Assembly (NCBI GenBank): GCA_016766635.1
Contig: CP068473.1
Span: forward strand, 740,673 to 804,672
Length of the DNA: 64,000 bases
Reading direction: 5' to 3'
Source: Candidatus Xiphinematobacter sp.
GTDB lineage: Bacteria > Verrucomicrobiota > Verrucomicrobiia > Chthoniobacterales > Xiphinematobacteraceae
Shown: positions 36,062 through 46,170 of the stretch, piece after piece
Layout: the number at the start of each line of letters is the position of its first letter
Position numbering within the stretch: the stretch's first letter is position 1
Program-made: the position numbers and the translations under genes
The notes under the pieces: model-generated
Seen by the model: only the letters and a program-made list of their open reading frames with translations
The model's database searches: none
Told to the model about the DNA's origin: nothing

Positions 36062-37203
36062 GGGAAAAAAAGGGATATTACGAAATTCTTGGAATTTCCC
36101 AAGACGCGGATGCTAATGCAATCAAGCGTGCATACCGAAAACTTGCAGTGAAGTTTCATCCAGACAAGAATCCTGGCAACAAAGAAGCGGAGGAACGCTT
36201 TAAAGAAGTCAGCGAAGCCTATGACGTTCTCATGGATCCGGAGAGGCGTACCGCTTATGATCGCTACGGGCATGCTGCTTTCCAACAAGAGGCAAGTTTT
36301 CAGGGAAAGAGTGGTGGCTTCCATGATCCATTCGACATTTTTCGGGAAGTCTTTGGCGGTAGCGAGGAAGGAGGAGGCATCTTTGAGCAGTTCTTTGGAG
36401 GGAGGGGAGGTAGAGGTGAGGAAGGCCGTCAGCGCGGATCTGATCTGCTTTATGATATGAAGATTTCACTTGAGGAGGCTGCTAGGGGATGCGAGAAGGA
36501 AATTGAGATCCGAAAATTAGATGTGTGCGAATGCTGTGGAGGGCTTGGAGCACAGGCAGGTTCTCGCGATATAGCGTGCTCCATGTGTCGCGGCCGTGGT
36601 CAGGTGGTAGCCTCAAGGGGATTTTTCCAGATTTCGCAAACCTGCCCTACTTGTCAGGGCAGTGGACGCGTCATCGAAAAACCCTGCAGGCCCTGTAGTG
36701 GGGAAGGTCGTGTGGAGAAGAGTTCTCGCATGAAACTGAAAGTTCCTATTGGAATTGAGGACGGGTCTCGTTTGCGCTCTTCGGGCAGGGGAGAAGCTGG
36801 TATTCGTGGGGGTGCTCCTGGAGACCTCTATGTTATTGTCCACATCCGGCAGCATCGCATGTTTCAGAGGGACGGCTCAGACTTGTACTGCGAAATACCA
36901 ATCCCATTTGCTACTGCAGCACTAGGTGGAGAAGTTCGTGTTCCTACTTTGGAGAACACTGCAACACTGAAGATCCCACCTGGTACACAAAATGGTACTC
37001 TGTTTCGCATCAGTTCTAGGGGTATGCCGCTTTTACGTAGTTCCGGCCACGGCAACTTGCATGTCAAGGTCCAAGTGGAAGTCCCAACGAGTCTCAACAG
37101 TGAGCAACGCAGGAAATTGGAAGAATTTGCCGAACTCTGCGGGGAGCACAACATGCCTCTACACCGATCTTTCTACGAAAAACTGAAAGGCTTGTTCTCC
37201 TAG
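36058..37203 (+). CDS. dnaJ: Chaperone DnaJ
   Basis: Hsp40 co-chaperone of DnaK. J domain at residues 5-70 with the HPD motif in VKFHPDKNPG. The G/F-rich stretch runs about 75-130. The zinc domain has all four CxxCxGxG repeats: CECCGGLG, CSMCRGRG, CPTCQGSG and CRPCSGEG. The C-terminal substrate and dimer domains follow (LKVPIGIEDGSRLRSSGRGE, 20 residues; GDLYVIVHIRQH; LEIPPGTQNG-like LKIPPGTQNGTLFRI). 381 residues, a complete type I DnaJ. It is translationally coupled to grpE, and the next gene nnr starts nine bases after its stop. Confidence 0.97.
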   Translation: MREKKGYYEILGISQDADANAIKRAYRKLAVKFHPDKNPGNKEAEERFKEVSEAYDVLMDPERRTAYDRYGHAAFQQEASFQGKSGGFHDPFDIFREVFGGSEEGGGIFEQFFGGRGGRGEEGRQRGSDLLYDMKISLEEAARGCEKEIEIRKLDVCECCGGLGAQAGSRDIACSMCRGRGQVVASRGFFQISQTCPTCQGSGRVIEKPCRPCSGEGRVEKSSRMKLKVPIGIEDGSRLRSSGRGEAGIRGGAPGDLYVIVHIRQHRMFQRDGSDLYCEIPIPFATAALGGEVRVPTLENTATLKIPPGTQNGTLFRISSRGMPLLRSSGHGNLHVKVQVEVPTSLNSEQRRKLEEFAELCGEHNMPLHRSFYEKLKGLFS

Positions 37204-37212
37204 AAAGGAAAA

Positions 37213-38697
37213 ATGTTGGTTTCTGATTCAGAAATGAGGGCTAGTGAGGAGACTGCTTTTGCACAAGGGGTTAAAGTAGAGGCATTAATGGAGATAGTCG
37301 GAGCGGCGGTCGCCAAAATCGTTAATCAATTCTATCCTAATCCTGGCCAGTTGATAGTTTTCGGTGGAAAAGGCAATAACACTGGTGATGCTCTAGTTGC
37401 TGCTCGCCTCTTGGTTAATCGGGGATGGCATGTTCAGTTTCGCTGTGCTTTTCCAGAAAACGCATTGAATCAGCTTGCCTCCCTCAAGCTAATGGAATTC
37501 AGCCGGTCCATCCTAGCTAAGGATAGCCCTCCCTGTCCTTCTGGTGCAGTAGTTGTGCTGGATGGTTTGCTGGGAACAGGGGCCAATGGCCCTCCATGCG
37601 CTGAGATTTGTGTTGCCATTAACCAAATCCACCACCTCCGTGAAGCAGGTGCTTGGGTGTTAGCAGTAGATATTCCTACAGGTCTTAATTCCAACAGCGG
37701 TTTGCCAAGTGCCCCCTGCGTGGAGGCTGATCTTACAGCTACCGTAGGATTTGTAAAAAAGGGGCTGGTGGCTGATACCGCAATCAACTATGTCGGCAGA
37801 CTAGCCCTCATTACGTTGACAGAACTTCCCACCGGAAAGGGAGATCCTGCTGAGCTTATTACCCCATGTCTTCTTAAACATTGGTTATTACCTCGAAAAT
37901 TCAGTTCACATAAAGGCTTATATGGCCGGATAGGCATCTTGGCTGGAAGTCGGCACTATCCTGGAGCAGCTAGGTTGTGTGTTCACGCAGCACTTCGTGC
38001 TGGGGCTGGTATCGTAATACTATTCCTCCATGAGAAATCAGAATTGTATCTGCCCATGGTAGCTTCTTTGCCTCCGGAAGCCATCGTTTTGCCCTTTCAA
38101 TCTTCCGAAGAGATTTTCCAGCAGCGCTTGGACGCGCTTTGCATTGGTCCCGGGATAAGGGAGGAAGAGGAAATGGAGATCTTAGAGATAGTAAGGAAAG
38201 CACAAATGCCGACTGTTGTGGATGCGGGAGCGCTTAACGTTGTTTCCCGTCAACCTCAGGTACTCCGTGCATGCCGCGGATTGCGGCTTCTTACACCTCA
38301 CCCAGGTGAGTTTGCTCGCTTATCTCCCGAATTAGCACAACTCCCTAGGAGGGAAGCTGCGGAGGCTTTTGTATCTAACTACCCCGCTATCACTCTCCTC
38401 CTTAAGGGAGCACGTGCCGTCATTGTAGAGATGGATGCACCTCCCCTGATAAATAGTACAGGCAATCCAGGCATGGGTTCGGCAGGGATGGGGGATGTCT
38501 TAACCGGGGTGTGCGGTTCTCTTCTTGCACAAGGACTGACCCCACGGCAGTCTGCGAGCGCCGGTGCCTGGTTATGTGGGAAGGCAGCTGAGATTGCCAT
38601 CTTCTCTCGTGGACAATCCCCTCAATCTCTTCTGGCGGGAGATATAGTCCAATCACTTGGCCAGGCCTTCATTAGCTTGCGCCAAGGAACTTACTAA
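37213..38697 (+). CDS. nnr: Bifunctional NAD(P)H-hydrate epimerase/dehydratase
   Basis: Repairs hydrated NAD(P)H. The N-terminal epimerase (about residues 1-210) has GGKGNNTGDALVAARLLVNR (20 residues) and VLDGLLGTGANG. The C-terminal ADP-dependent dehydratase (about 225-494) has GRIGILAGSRHYPGAARL, VVDAGALNVV, LTPHPGEFARL and NPGMGSAGMGDVLTG. 494 residues, the usual fusion length. AGAAAGGAAAA directly before ATG 37213 is a good ribosome site. It is third in the grpE-dnaJ operon. The stop lies within a 9-bp tandem repeat. Confidence 0.93.
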   Translation: MLVSDSEMRASEETAFAQGVKVEALMEIVGAAVAKIVNQFYPNPGQLIVFGGKGNNTGDALVAARLLVNRGWHVQFRCAFPENALNQLASLKLMEFSRSILAKDSPPCPSGAVVVLDGLLGTGANGPPCAEICVAINQIHHLREAGAWVLAVDIPTGLNSNSGLPSAPCVEADLTATVGFVKKGLVADTAINYVGRLALITLTELPTGKGDPAELITPCLLKHWLLPRKFSSHKGLYGRIGILAGSRHYPGAARLCVHAALRAGAGIVILFLHEKSELYLPMVASLPPEAIVLPFQSSEEIFQQRLDALCIGPGIREEEEMEILEIVRKAQMPTVVDAGALNVVSRQPQVLRACRGLRLLTPHPGEFARLSPELAQLPRREAAEAFVSNYPAITLLLKGARAVIVEMDAPPLINSTGNPGMGSAGMGDVLTGVCGSLLAQGLTPRQSASAGAWLCGKAAEIAIFSRGQSPQSLLAGDIVQSLGQAFISLRQGTY

Positions 38698-38706
38698 ACT
38701 TACTAA
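38689..38706. repeat. 9-bp perfect tandem duplication spanning the nnr stop
   Basis: ACTTACTAA occurs at 38689-38697 and again at 38698-38706. The first copy holds the TAA stop; the second supplies an in-frame second stop. Confidence 0.85.
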
Positions 38707-38832
38707 GCGTTTCTTTGTTTTGATATTGCCTCCCACGACGAGACCTAAGCAAAGAAAGCACCCCCTCTAATCGGCGTTTGCTCTTTCGCTCCTCTCTTGC
38801 TTTCTTAGGAAAGGCAGTAAACTCTTCTTCCT

Positions 38833-39531
38833 TCAAGCTATTTCCTTAAGTCTTTCGGCAAGTTTTTTTGCTGGCCATTGACCAGGAATCATGGAGCTCA
38901 TGGGGCGTACCAACCATCCATAGTTGAATGTAGAGCCGCACCTGGCCAGCACCAAACGGGATACCATACCTAGCGGTCCCATCCCCATTGCTGCTACGGG
39001 AAGCAAGGATGCGGCATAGTCTAGGAGTTCGAGAAGGCATGCCAGGTCGCGGGAATCGTTTAGATACGTGGCCACCTTAAAGAGGTCTGCGCCAAGTCGT
39101 TTTGCCAGTGAAACCTTCTTTAGAAGTTCAGTGATGGAGGGAGTCTCCGAAAAATGATGAAATGAGGCAATGACCCGTACACCAGACTTTTTAGCTATCT
39201 GCAGGATAGGAGATAGCTCTTCCCAAAATTGTAGTTCCAAGTCTACAAAAACTGCAAAGGACATACTTGCGGCGAGGAGCTCCAAACGGCGCTCCATAGT
39301 TAGGTCCCTGTTACCTCCTTCTCTTGGATGACGTGCTGTAACAATAAGAGGCCTGCGGGCATTAGCAATCCCTCGCAGGCACGGAGGAAAACCATCTAAC
39401 AAATCCAGCCGAAGTTCAATGGCGTCTACCCCAAAAAGCTGATCCTCTGACAAGCATTCAAGCTTCTCCACCTTCTTGCAGTGGAGAATTCCTATCACAT
39501 TTGGCCGGTTAAGGCATAAAAGAAGGGACAT
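38833..39531 (-). CDS. aroD: 3-dehydroquinate dehydratase, type I
   Basis: Third step of the shikimate pathway through a Schiff-base mechanism. 232 residues. Visible are AIELRLDLLDG, VTARHPREGG, the catalytic His in VIASFHHFSETP near residue 125, the Schiff-base Lys in GADLFKVATY near 151, and the C-terminal AMGMGPLGMVSRLV and IPGQWPAKKLAERL. All key residues are present. The ATG is 39531. With pheA at 59.4 kb it shows that part of the aromatic pathway is retained. Confidence 0.93.
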   Translation of the reverse strand: MSLLLCLNRPNVIGILHCKKVEKLECLSEDQLFGVDAIELRLDLLDGFPPCLRGIANARRPLIVTARHPREGGNRDLTMERRLELLAASMSFAVFVDLELQFWEELSPILQIAKKSGVRVIASFHHFSETPSITELLKKVSLAKRLGADLFKVATYLNDSRDLACLLELLDYAASLLPVAAMGMGPLGMVSRLVLARCGSTFNYGWLVRPMSSMIPGQWPAKKLAERLKEIA

Positions 39532-39720
39532 TTATCGGATATTTAACTTTTCGGACGAGACACACAAGCTAGCATGTGCTTGGGAGTTCCGCCCTCATCC
39601 TAGATGCAGCGATCTCTACGCCTTTTCCTTACAAGAGTCGAAAATTGAGTAGAGTGCCGGGTTGCATGAAGGAGCATTTGTAATGCGTTCAGGATCAAGA
39701 GTCACACCCTGGTCAATATA

Positions 39721-40689
39721 ATGCTTTCCAAACCGTTAACAAGCGTGGTTACTGGCGGAGCGGGATTTCTGGGATCCCATCTTGTAGACCGACTTTTGTC
39801 TGAAGGGCACAGAGTTGTCGCTATTGATAATCTGACCACCGGTAACATTGCCAACATTAAACACCTAGCCAACAACAAGGACTTTAAGTTTGTCTATCAT
39901 GACATTACCGGGTATTTCTTCCTGGAAGGTCACGTAGATCTCGTCTGGCACTTCGCAAGCCCAGCAAGCCCCACTGACTACCTAGAACTTCCCATCCCTA
40001 CTTTAAAGGCAGGGGCTTTTGGGACCCATAATGCCCTCGGGCTTGCAAAGAACAAAGGGGCCGCATTTTTACTTGCCTCTACTTCAGAGTGCTACGGTGA
40101 TCCCCTTGTTCACCCACAAAACGAGGATTACTGGGGGAATGTTAACCCAATTGGTCCACGAGGAGCTTACGATGAGTCTAAGCGGTTTGCGGAGGCCATG
40201 ACCATGGCTTACCATCGTCATTACCAGATGGACACCAAAATTGTCCGCATTTTTAATACATATGGCCCGCGCATGAGACTGAAAGATGGGCGGGCAGTCC
40301 CCACTTTCATTGACCAGGTTCTTAACGGGAGCCCGTTCACTATTTTTGGTGATGGGTCTCAAACCCGTAGTTTCTGCTACGTGACAGATCTCATTGATGG
40401 CATCTGTCGCCTGATGGCGAGTGATTATCACCAACCAGTAAATATCGGAAACCCCAGTGAAATGAGCATTCTCCAGTTTACCAGGGAGGTGACCCGCTTT
40501 GTAGAAAGGCCGTCAAAAATTGAGTTTTGTCCTCTTCCGGAGGACGATCCAAAGATAAGGCGACCTGACATCTCCAGGGCTAAGAAAATCCTCGGATGGG
40601 AACCAAAAGTTCCTCTTGAGGAAGGAATTCGGGCTACCATCGACTTCTTTCGGAGCAAGATATCTACTACTAAGCATCTTGCCCCGTGA
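39721..40689 (+). CDS. UDP-glucuronate decarboxylase-like extended SDR
   Basis: 322-residue NAD-dependent sugar-nucleotide enzyme. Rossmann motif [16 protein letters not shown] at the N-terminus, [20 protein letters not shown] (20 residues; the UXS hallmark), STSECYGDP, the catalytic [10 protein letters not shown] (YxxxK), [10 protein letters not shown], and [18 protein letters not shown]. These match UDP-glucuronic acid decarboxylase, which makes UDP-xylose; dTDP-glucose dehydratase-like activity is less likely. Cytoplasmic, with product expected for LPS or other surface glycans. The short ATG start at 39721 follows AATATA with no clear ribosome site. It stands alone between convergent neighbours. 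Confidence 0.88.
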   Translation: MLSKPLTSVVTGGAGFLGSHLVDRLLSEGHRVVAIDNLTTGNIANIKHLANNKDFKFVYHDITGYFFLEGHVDLVWHFASPASPTDYLELPIPTLKAGAFGTHNALGLAKNKGAAFLLASTSECYGDPLVHPQNEDYWGNVNPIGPRGAYDESKRFAEAMTMAYHRHYQMDTKIVRIFNTYGPRMRLKDGRAVPTFIDQVLNGSPFTIFGDGSQTRSFCYVTDLIDGICRLMASDYHQPVNIGNPSEMSILQFTREVTRFVERPSKIEFCPLPEDDPKIRRPDISRAKKILGWEPKVPLEEGIRATIDFFRSKISTTKHLAP

Positions 40690-41110
40690 CACATTGGTTC
40701 TTACCAGTGGGTTCCTTCCATTTTGATTTGTATCGGGAAAATAGATCCCGTCTAAAACGGACGCACACCGCCTTCGAAGCCTCTTCCTTACTGTGCTAGT
40801 GCACTTCTGTAGTGTAAAGATGAGAGCCCTCACCCGTGGAGTACAATTTCTAGGAAATTTTCTGAGAGCAACTGGACAACATATCTCCCGCTCCCTTATG
40901 GTCGCTCGTCATTCACTTTTCTTAGGAAACTCTTCTTAAGGATGCGGCAGCCACACCCTCCTCTGCACGGGCTACTCCTCTTTCTCATTGCCCCTCTTAA
41001 TAGAAGCGCAGCGGCAACAGACACGATGCCTATAGCCACGACGCTTTGAAATTCCGCATTCATTAGTGCACAGATATTCTAGATATCATTAATTAGTATT
41101 ATATTTGTCT
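40690..41110. other. Gap between UXS and feoB, no gene seen
   Basis: Convergent spacer of about 420 bases. No recognisable gene, RNA or strong terminator. Confidence 0.4.
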
Positions 41111-43207
41111 TCATCCCAGCGAGAAGAGGCATCCGGTTTGGTAAACTACCAGCGCCACCCCGTATGCTATAATAAACATGTAGGCAAGCTGGAATATAGC
41201 CCATCCCCAGCTGCCTGTTTCCCGGCGTGTTATAGCGACGGTGCCTACGCACTGGAGAGAAAGAGCGAAAAACACCATGATGGTGACACAAACAAGAGGA
41301 GTAAAAACGGGTCGACCATCTGGCCAGTGGTCTCTGAGAAGTACTTCGCGTAGTGGTTTAGCAATCTCTTCCGCTCTCCCTTCTACACTATAGACTATAC
41401 CAAGGGTGCTAATAAAAACTTCTCGCGCCGCTTGAGCGCAAAGAAGACCGATACTGATTTTCCAGTTGAATCCTAGCGGTTGGAAGACAGGCGCTAGGGC
41501 CAATCCTATTTTTCCGGCGAAGCTATGTGCCAGCGCATCCTCTTGGGACTGGATGCTCGACTTTGGATATGTGGAAAAAAACCATAGAAGAATGGAAATA
41601 CCAAGAATCACAGTGCCAGCGCGTTTCAAGAAAATTACAGCACGCTGATACACTTGTTGTAGTATAGAGGAAAACAAGGGGAAACGATAAGGAGGTAACT
41701 CCATCACCATAGGGCAGGAAATATTGCCCCTGAGAATAGTTCTTTTTAGAATCCATCCACAGGTAAAAGCCACTGCGACCCCTACAGCGTACATAGAGAA
41801 CATAAGGCCGGCCTTGGCTAAGTAAGCAAAGGGCATTTTGGAAGGTAGAAGCAGTGCAATCATTAGCGTGTAGATCGGTATTCTTGCAGAACAACTCATA
41901 AACGGTGCGATCAAGATTGTTGCTAGGCGATCTCTGGCATCGGGAATCGCACGGGTAGACATAATTCCCGGGATGGCACAGGCAAATGAGCTCAAAAGTG
42001 GAATAAACGATTTCCCGTGTAGACCAACTCGACTCATTAAGCGGTCCATCATGAAAGCCGCCCGGGCCATATATCCAGTGTTCTCCAAAAGCCCAATAAA
42101 GAAAAACAGGATCAAGATTTGCGGTAGAAAGACCAGAACCCCACCTAGGCCCGACATCATGCCATCTGAAAATAAATCTGTTAAATCCCCTCTGGGACAG
42201 GTGCTCTTGACCCAATTTTTGGCAAGGGAAATCCCCGATTGAATCCAGTCCATTGGATAAGCAGCAACGATAAAAATGGTCAGGAACATAACCGTCATTA
42301 CAAAGGCAAATGTCACCCAACCCCAGACTGGATGGGTCAGGAAATGATCGAGTTGGTCGGTCATGTCTAGTACTGCTTGCTGCTGTGAGGAGCAGTAGAC
42401 AGCCCTGGAGCAAATTCCCTGAATTCTTCGGTACCTAGCGGCAGCAGTTATATACCTCCATCTGACGTACTTGCTATCTAAGGTAGCTTGCTCTTGCACA
42501 ACTTCCTTGATGAGTGATGCAGGCAATCCATAGAGCGAGAGTCGGCTGGCACAAGGCTCCAAAAGGGCGAGGCGAGCAGCTGTCCTGTGGCCCTCTGGGG
42601 TTGCTGTAGACAGGCGCGTTGTGGCTTCTCTCAGAGGAGAGAAAGGTTCTTCTGGAAGTAGGGAGGGGGGCTTCTTTCTGTATTTGACAGCAAGCTGTCG
42701 TAGCTCTACCAGTCCGCTGCGGGTAAAAGCGTTACACGGAATGACCGGACATCCAAGCTCTTTGCTGAGCTTTGCCGCATGGATGGTTTTTCCAAGTCTT
42801 TTAAGAAGATCCATCATGGTAAGAACGAGGATGACAGGAATTCTTAGCTCAAAGACTTGACTTACCAGAAACAAATGTCTCCGAAGGCTGGTGGCATCTG
42901 CTATGCACATAATGCAGTCGGGAGGATAGGTATCAGTTCGTAGACCGAGAAGAACCTCTGTGGTGATACGCTCGTCAGGCGAGGTCGGATTAAGGCCATA
43001 TGTGCCGGGAAGATCAATTAGCCGTATAAGTTCTCCATGTGGTCCACTAAAGTTTCCTGTTTTTTTCTCCACAGTCACTCCGGGATAGTTACCCACTTTC
43101 TGGCGTAGTCCAGTAAGTGCGTTAAAGAGAGTTGTTTTTCCACAATTAGGGTTCCCGACTAGAGCAACTGCAATCTGTTTGGAGGAAGAGCAGGTGGTGT
43201 TAAGCAT
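41111..43207 (-). CDS. feoB: Ferrous iron transport protein B
   Basis: Inner-membrane Fe(II) transporter with an N-terminal G domain. G1 VALVGNPNCGKTTLFNALTG (20 residues) near residue 15, G3 IDLPGTYGL, G4-type LTMMDLLKRLG. The membrane domain (about residues 265-698) has eight or so hydrophobic segments and the conserved GLLENTGYMARAAFMMDRLM (20 residues), LLSSFACAIPGIMSTR and PFMSCSARIPIY motifs, the last with the Cys-x-A-R-x-P core. I chose ATG 43207 (MLNTTCSSSK); a GTG at 43267 would add 20 residues of unclear origin. feoA lies 255 bases upstream on the same strand. Confidence 0.95.
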   Translation of the reverse strand: MLNTTCSSSKQIAVALVGNPNCGKTTLFNALTGLRQKVGNYPGVTVEKKTGNFSGPHGELIRLIDLPGTYGLNPTSPDERITTEVLLGLRTDTYPPDCIMCIADATSLRRHLFLVSQVFELRIPVILVLTMMDLLKRLGKTIHAAKLSKELGCPVIPCNAFTRSGLVELRQLAVKYRKKPPSLLPEEPFSPLREATTRLSTATPEGHRTAARLALLEPCASRLSLYGLPASLIKEVVQEQATLDSKYVRWRYITAAARYRRIQGICSRAVYCSSQQQAVLDMTDQLDHFLTHPVWGWVTFAFVMTVMFLTIFIVAAYPMDWIQSGISLAKNWVKSTCPRGDLTDLFSDGMMSGLGGVLVFLPQILILFFFIGLLENTGYMARAAFMMDRLMSRVGLHGKSFIPLLSSFACAIPGIMSTRAIPDARDRLATILIAPFMSCSARIPIYTLMIALLLPSKMPFAYLAKAGLMFSMYAVGVAVAFTCGWILKRTILRGNISCPMVMELPPYRFPLFSSILQQVYQRAVIFLKRAGTVILGISILLWFFSTYPKSSIQSQEDALAHSFAGKIGLALAPVFQPLGFNWKISIGLLCAQAAREVFISTLGIVYSVEGRAEEIAKPLREVLLRDHWPDGRPVFTPLVCVTIMVFFALSLQCVGTVAITRRETGSWGWAIFQLAYMFIIAYGVALVVYQTGCLFSLG

Positions 43208-43462
43208 AAAGGGACCCGTAAGGTTTTCTTCACCAACCTCAATCCATAAACTGGCTCCTGATGTCACGGGACGGATACAGGATCTCTCCCGAAGAAAAGT
43301 TCACGTTATGTGCAGCGCGCTGTGCCAGTTACCTAGCTCTATCGGGATGGAAGCTGGCAACAAGAGTGTTGCTTCGGTGCCCTTAAAATCCTTGTGGTAC
43401 AAGGGCGGATAGAGAAACAGACAACTCCAGAAGATATAGATAGCACTTCCGAGCCAAGAGCG

Positions 43463-43723
43463 TCAAACAACGACCTCCTCACACGGAGCGACAACAATCC
43501 CGTCAGCCAGTTGATGGCTAAAGGCAAGACGTACTCCACAGACCCAACAGATGAGGCATACCCCGCCGGATACTTTACGAAACCGAACAGTCTCGCAGAG
43601 ACCCATTTCCCTCAGACGGTGGCAAAAGGCAGGCTCCCCATTAAGTTGAATCAGGCGGAGAGACTGCCCCACCTTTGCGTACCTCAGAGTGGTGCAATTT
43701 TCGCTAGCGATCGTGCTTTTCAC
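43463..43723 (-). CDS. feoA: Ferrous iron transport protein A
   Basis: 86-residue SH3-like cytoplasmic partner of FeoB. The LREMGL motif with preceding CHR, and the ending GVRLAFSHQLADGIVV, fit the FeoA pattern; the usual PGG region is SGGVCL here. ATG 43723. Spacing to feoB is unusually large (about 255 bases) with no gene between, so the two may be separately translated from one transcript. Confidence 0.88.
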   Translation of the reverse strand: MKSTIASENCTTLRYAKVGQSLRLIQLNGEPAFCHRLREMGLCETVRFRKVSGGVCLICWVCGVRLAFSHQLADGIVVAPCEEVVV

Positions 43724-43935
43724 TGATGGTCCTCTGTTTGAGACAACATCTCAATACTCCCCTGGGAGAAGTCAACACAATTTGGCGAAAAAAGAGCACA
43801 ACGGTGTTTTTAGGAAAGTGTAGTAAGTTAGTTACGTTCTCTCTATCTCATGGAAGATCAGAAAACTTTGTCCTGGGTATGTATGCTCCTCGCAGCCTCA
43901 GAAGGAGGTCGCGTGCTACGTCCTTTCGTGAGGTC

Positions 43936-44469
43936 TTAAAACTGAATGAGGGAGCAAACTGGCAATGGAGCAAGTGCGCCTCTACCCCTTAGGAGAGAAA
44001 TCTCGAGGAAGCACTGCGTAATAGCGACATGTGCGCCGGACTCCTGTACAAGGCGAGCAGCAGCACGAGCGGTGCCTCCGGTGGCCAATACGTCGTCTAC
44101 AATGGAGATTCTTTCTCCAGTAAGGAACGCATCTTTGTGGGATTCTAGCTCCCCACACCCGTATTCTAGGGAGTAGTGAATTGCACGAGTTAAAAAAGGA
44201 AGTTTTCCTTTTTTCCGTATCGGGATGAAGCCGATGCCTAGGAAGGCTGCTATGGCAGCTCCAAAGATGAAACCGCGCGCTTCGACAGCAGCGACTTTCG
44301 CAATCTGCTCCCTTTTGCAGACCTCCGCCATTTGAGCTACAGCTGCCTGAAAAAGTGCACCATCCCCCAAGACAGGCGTAATATCTTTAAAAGTGATACC
44401 TGTCCTCGGAAAATTGGGAATATCCCGGATGGCTGCCTTCAACTCTGAAGTGAGAGTTGCTTTTGTCAT
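43936..44469 (-). CDS. apt: Adenine phosphoribosyltransferase
   Basis: Purine salvage: adenine plus PRPP to AMP. Motifs: IRDIPNFPRTGITFKDITPV (20 residues), VEARGFIFGAAIA, RKKGKLPF, YSLEYG, and the PRPP site RISIVDDVLATGGTARAA. ATG 44469 gives 177 residues (MTKATLTSELKA); an in-frame GTG nine bases upstream is less likely. It follows gpmI by 26 bases on the same strand, so the two are probably co-transcribed. Confidence 0.96.
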   Translation of the reverse strand: MTKATLTSELKAAIRDIPNFPRTGITFKDITPVLGDGALFQAAVAQMAEVCKREQIAKVAAVEARGFIFGAAIAAFLGIGFIPIRKKGKLPFLTRAIHYSLEYGCGELESHKDAFLTGERISIVDDVLATGGTARAAARLVQESGAHVAITQCFLEISLLRGRGALAPLPVCSLIQF

Positions 44470-44495
44470 AAGGAGCACTTCGGCTCAGCGGGCTT

Positions 44496-46040
44496 TTATG
44501 GCAATTTATACCTAAGGAGATTCCTACCTGTCATCTGGGGGGGGCGTTTCAGATTAAGCAGAAACAAAAGCGTGGGGGCAACATCTGCTAAAATTCCATT
44601 ATCCACCGTGAAGCGATGGGCTTCTCTAGAAACAAAAACTAAGTGGACGGGATTGGTCGTATGGGCCGTATATGGCGATCCGTCTATGTTGCGCATCTTT
44701 TCACAATTGCCATGGTCAGCCGTAATCAATAGACATCCCCCCAACGAAAGGGTTCCCTCAACAACTTTTTCTACCCCCTTATCGACGACTTCAACAGCTC
44801 GAATTGCTGCCTCCAGCACTCCTGTATGTCCTACCATATCTGGGTTAGCAAAATTCATGATAACTAAATCATATTGAGCTAGAGCTTCCACTGCGGTTTG
44901 CACCAACTCAGCAGCACTCATTTCTGGCTTCAGATCGTATGTTGGAACTTCTCGCGGACTAGGGATCGTTATGCGGTCCTCTCCAGGAAAGGGTTGTTCT
45001 AAACCCCCATTAAAAAAATGGGTAACATGGGGATACTTCTCCGTTTCAGCTATACGAAGCTGATGTAGTCCCGCCTTACTAACAATTTGTCCAAGAATGT
45101 TTTCCAAGGGCTGGGGAGGGAAAATAACTGGACACTTATAGTCGGAGTTGTATTCGGTCAGCGTAATGTAGTGCACCGCTGGAGTAACTTCCCTGTGAAA
45201 TTTGTTGAAGTTGTCCAACAGAAATGCTGCGCTCAACTGTCGGACACGGTCTGAACGAAAATTGAAGGAAAGCACAACATCTCCATCCCGGACACGCGGC
45301 TGGTCCGCGTACAAAAAAATGAGCGGTCTCATAAATTCATCTGTCTCGCCACCCGCATAACGGTCCGCTAGCGCGACAGGCGGTAGGCTTTTCGTCTCTT
45401 CCCCTCGTCCCAGGACTATTGCTTCCCATGCTATTTTACTTCTCGTCCACCGCTCATCACGATCCATAGCAAAGTAGCGGCCGACCACAGTAGCAATTCG
45501 TGCTTGGCTTGCGCTCAACTCTTGAGAAAGACGGGTCAAATATTGCGCCCCACCTGTGGGGGGGGCGTCACGTCCATCCGTGATGACGTGCACCAAAATG
45601 TCCTCTACCTTTGCTGCATGAGCAGCGTTGGCAAGTGCCACAAGATGAGCTTGTTGGCTATGGACGCCACCATCCGATACAAGACCCAAAAGGTGAAGCC
45701 GGCCTGAGCGCGCTTTAGAAAAAGCCTGTTGTAAAACAGTGTTGGTGTCTAATGCCCCTGTCCGGATGGCTTCATTGATTCGAGTCAAATCTTGGCGAAC
45801 AATACGCCCAGCCCCCAAATTCAGGTGCCCCACCTCACTATTCCCCATTTGCCCAGCTGGCAAACCGACATCTCCCCCACCTGCACTGAGGATACCATGG
45901 GGGAATGCGCCATAAAGGTAGTCATGATAGGGAGTCGCCGCAAGAAGGGTGGCATCACCGCTTTCTATTGCTTCAACATTATTTCTTCCCGGACTGATCC
46001 CCCAACCATCTCGAACGACGAGGACAATGGGCTTCTTCAT
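44496..46040 (-). CDS. gpmI: 2,3-bisphosphoglycerate-independent phosphoglycerate mutase
   Basis: Glycolytic isomerase with two Mn ions, alkaline-phosphatase fold. ATG 46040 (MKKPIVLVVRDGWG) gives 514 residues. Visible are the first metal Asp in RDGWGIS, the catalytic Ser in GQMGNSEVGHLNLGAGR, HVITDGRDAPPTG, VGRYFAMDRDERW, FNFRSDRVRQL and the late metal sites MNFANPDMVGHTG and LITADHGNCEKM. The usual LDGWG is RDGWG here, otherwise the active site is intact. An 8-base G run lies just before the stop. Confidence 0.96.
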   Translation of the reverse strand: MKKPIVLVVRDGWGISPGRNNVEAIESGDATLLAATPYHDYLYGAFPHGILSAGGGDVGLPAGQMGNSEVGHLNLGAGRIVRQDLTRINEAIRTGALDTNTVLQQAFSKARSGRLHLLGLVSDGGVHSQQAHLVALANAAHAAKVEDILVHVITDGRDAPPTGGAQYLTRLSQELSASQARIATVVGRYFAMDRDERWTRSKIAWEAIVLGRGEETKSLPPVALADRYAGGETDEFMRPLIFLYADQPRVRDGDVVLSFNFRSDRVRQLSAAFLLDNFNKFHREVTPAVHYITLTEYNSDYKCPVIFPPQPLENILGQIVSKAGLHQLRIAETEKYPHVTHFFNGGLEQPFPGEDRITIPSPREVPTYDLKPEMSAAELVQTAVEALAQYDLVIMNFANPDMVGHTGVLEAAIRAVEVVDKGVEKVVEGTLSLGGCLLITADHGNCEKMRNIDGSPYTAHTTNPVHLVFVSREAHRFTVDNGILADVAPTLLFLLNLKRPPQMTGRNLLRYKLP

Positions 46041-46170
46041 TGCGATCCGACTCAACCACACGCTTACTTACCTTGCTACAGCTACATTAACCTTCTTACT
46101 GAGGCACGGCACGCCCACTAAGTGCTTGATATCTGTCTCCTCTTCTTCCAGAGAAGGATAACAAAATGGC

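Noticed and set aside
41523-42413. A 296-residue minus-strand frame
   Set aside because: It is another frame of the clearly recognised feoB membrane domain.
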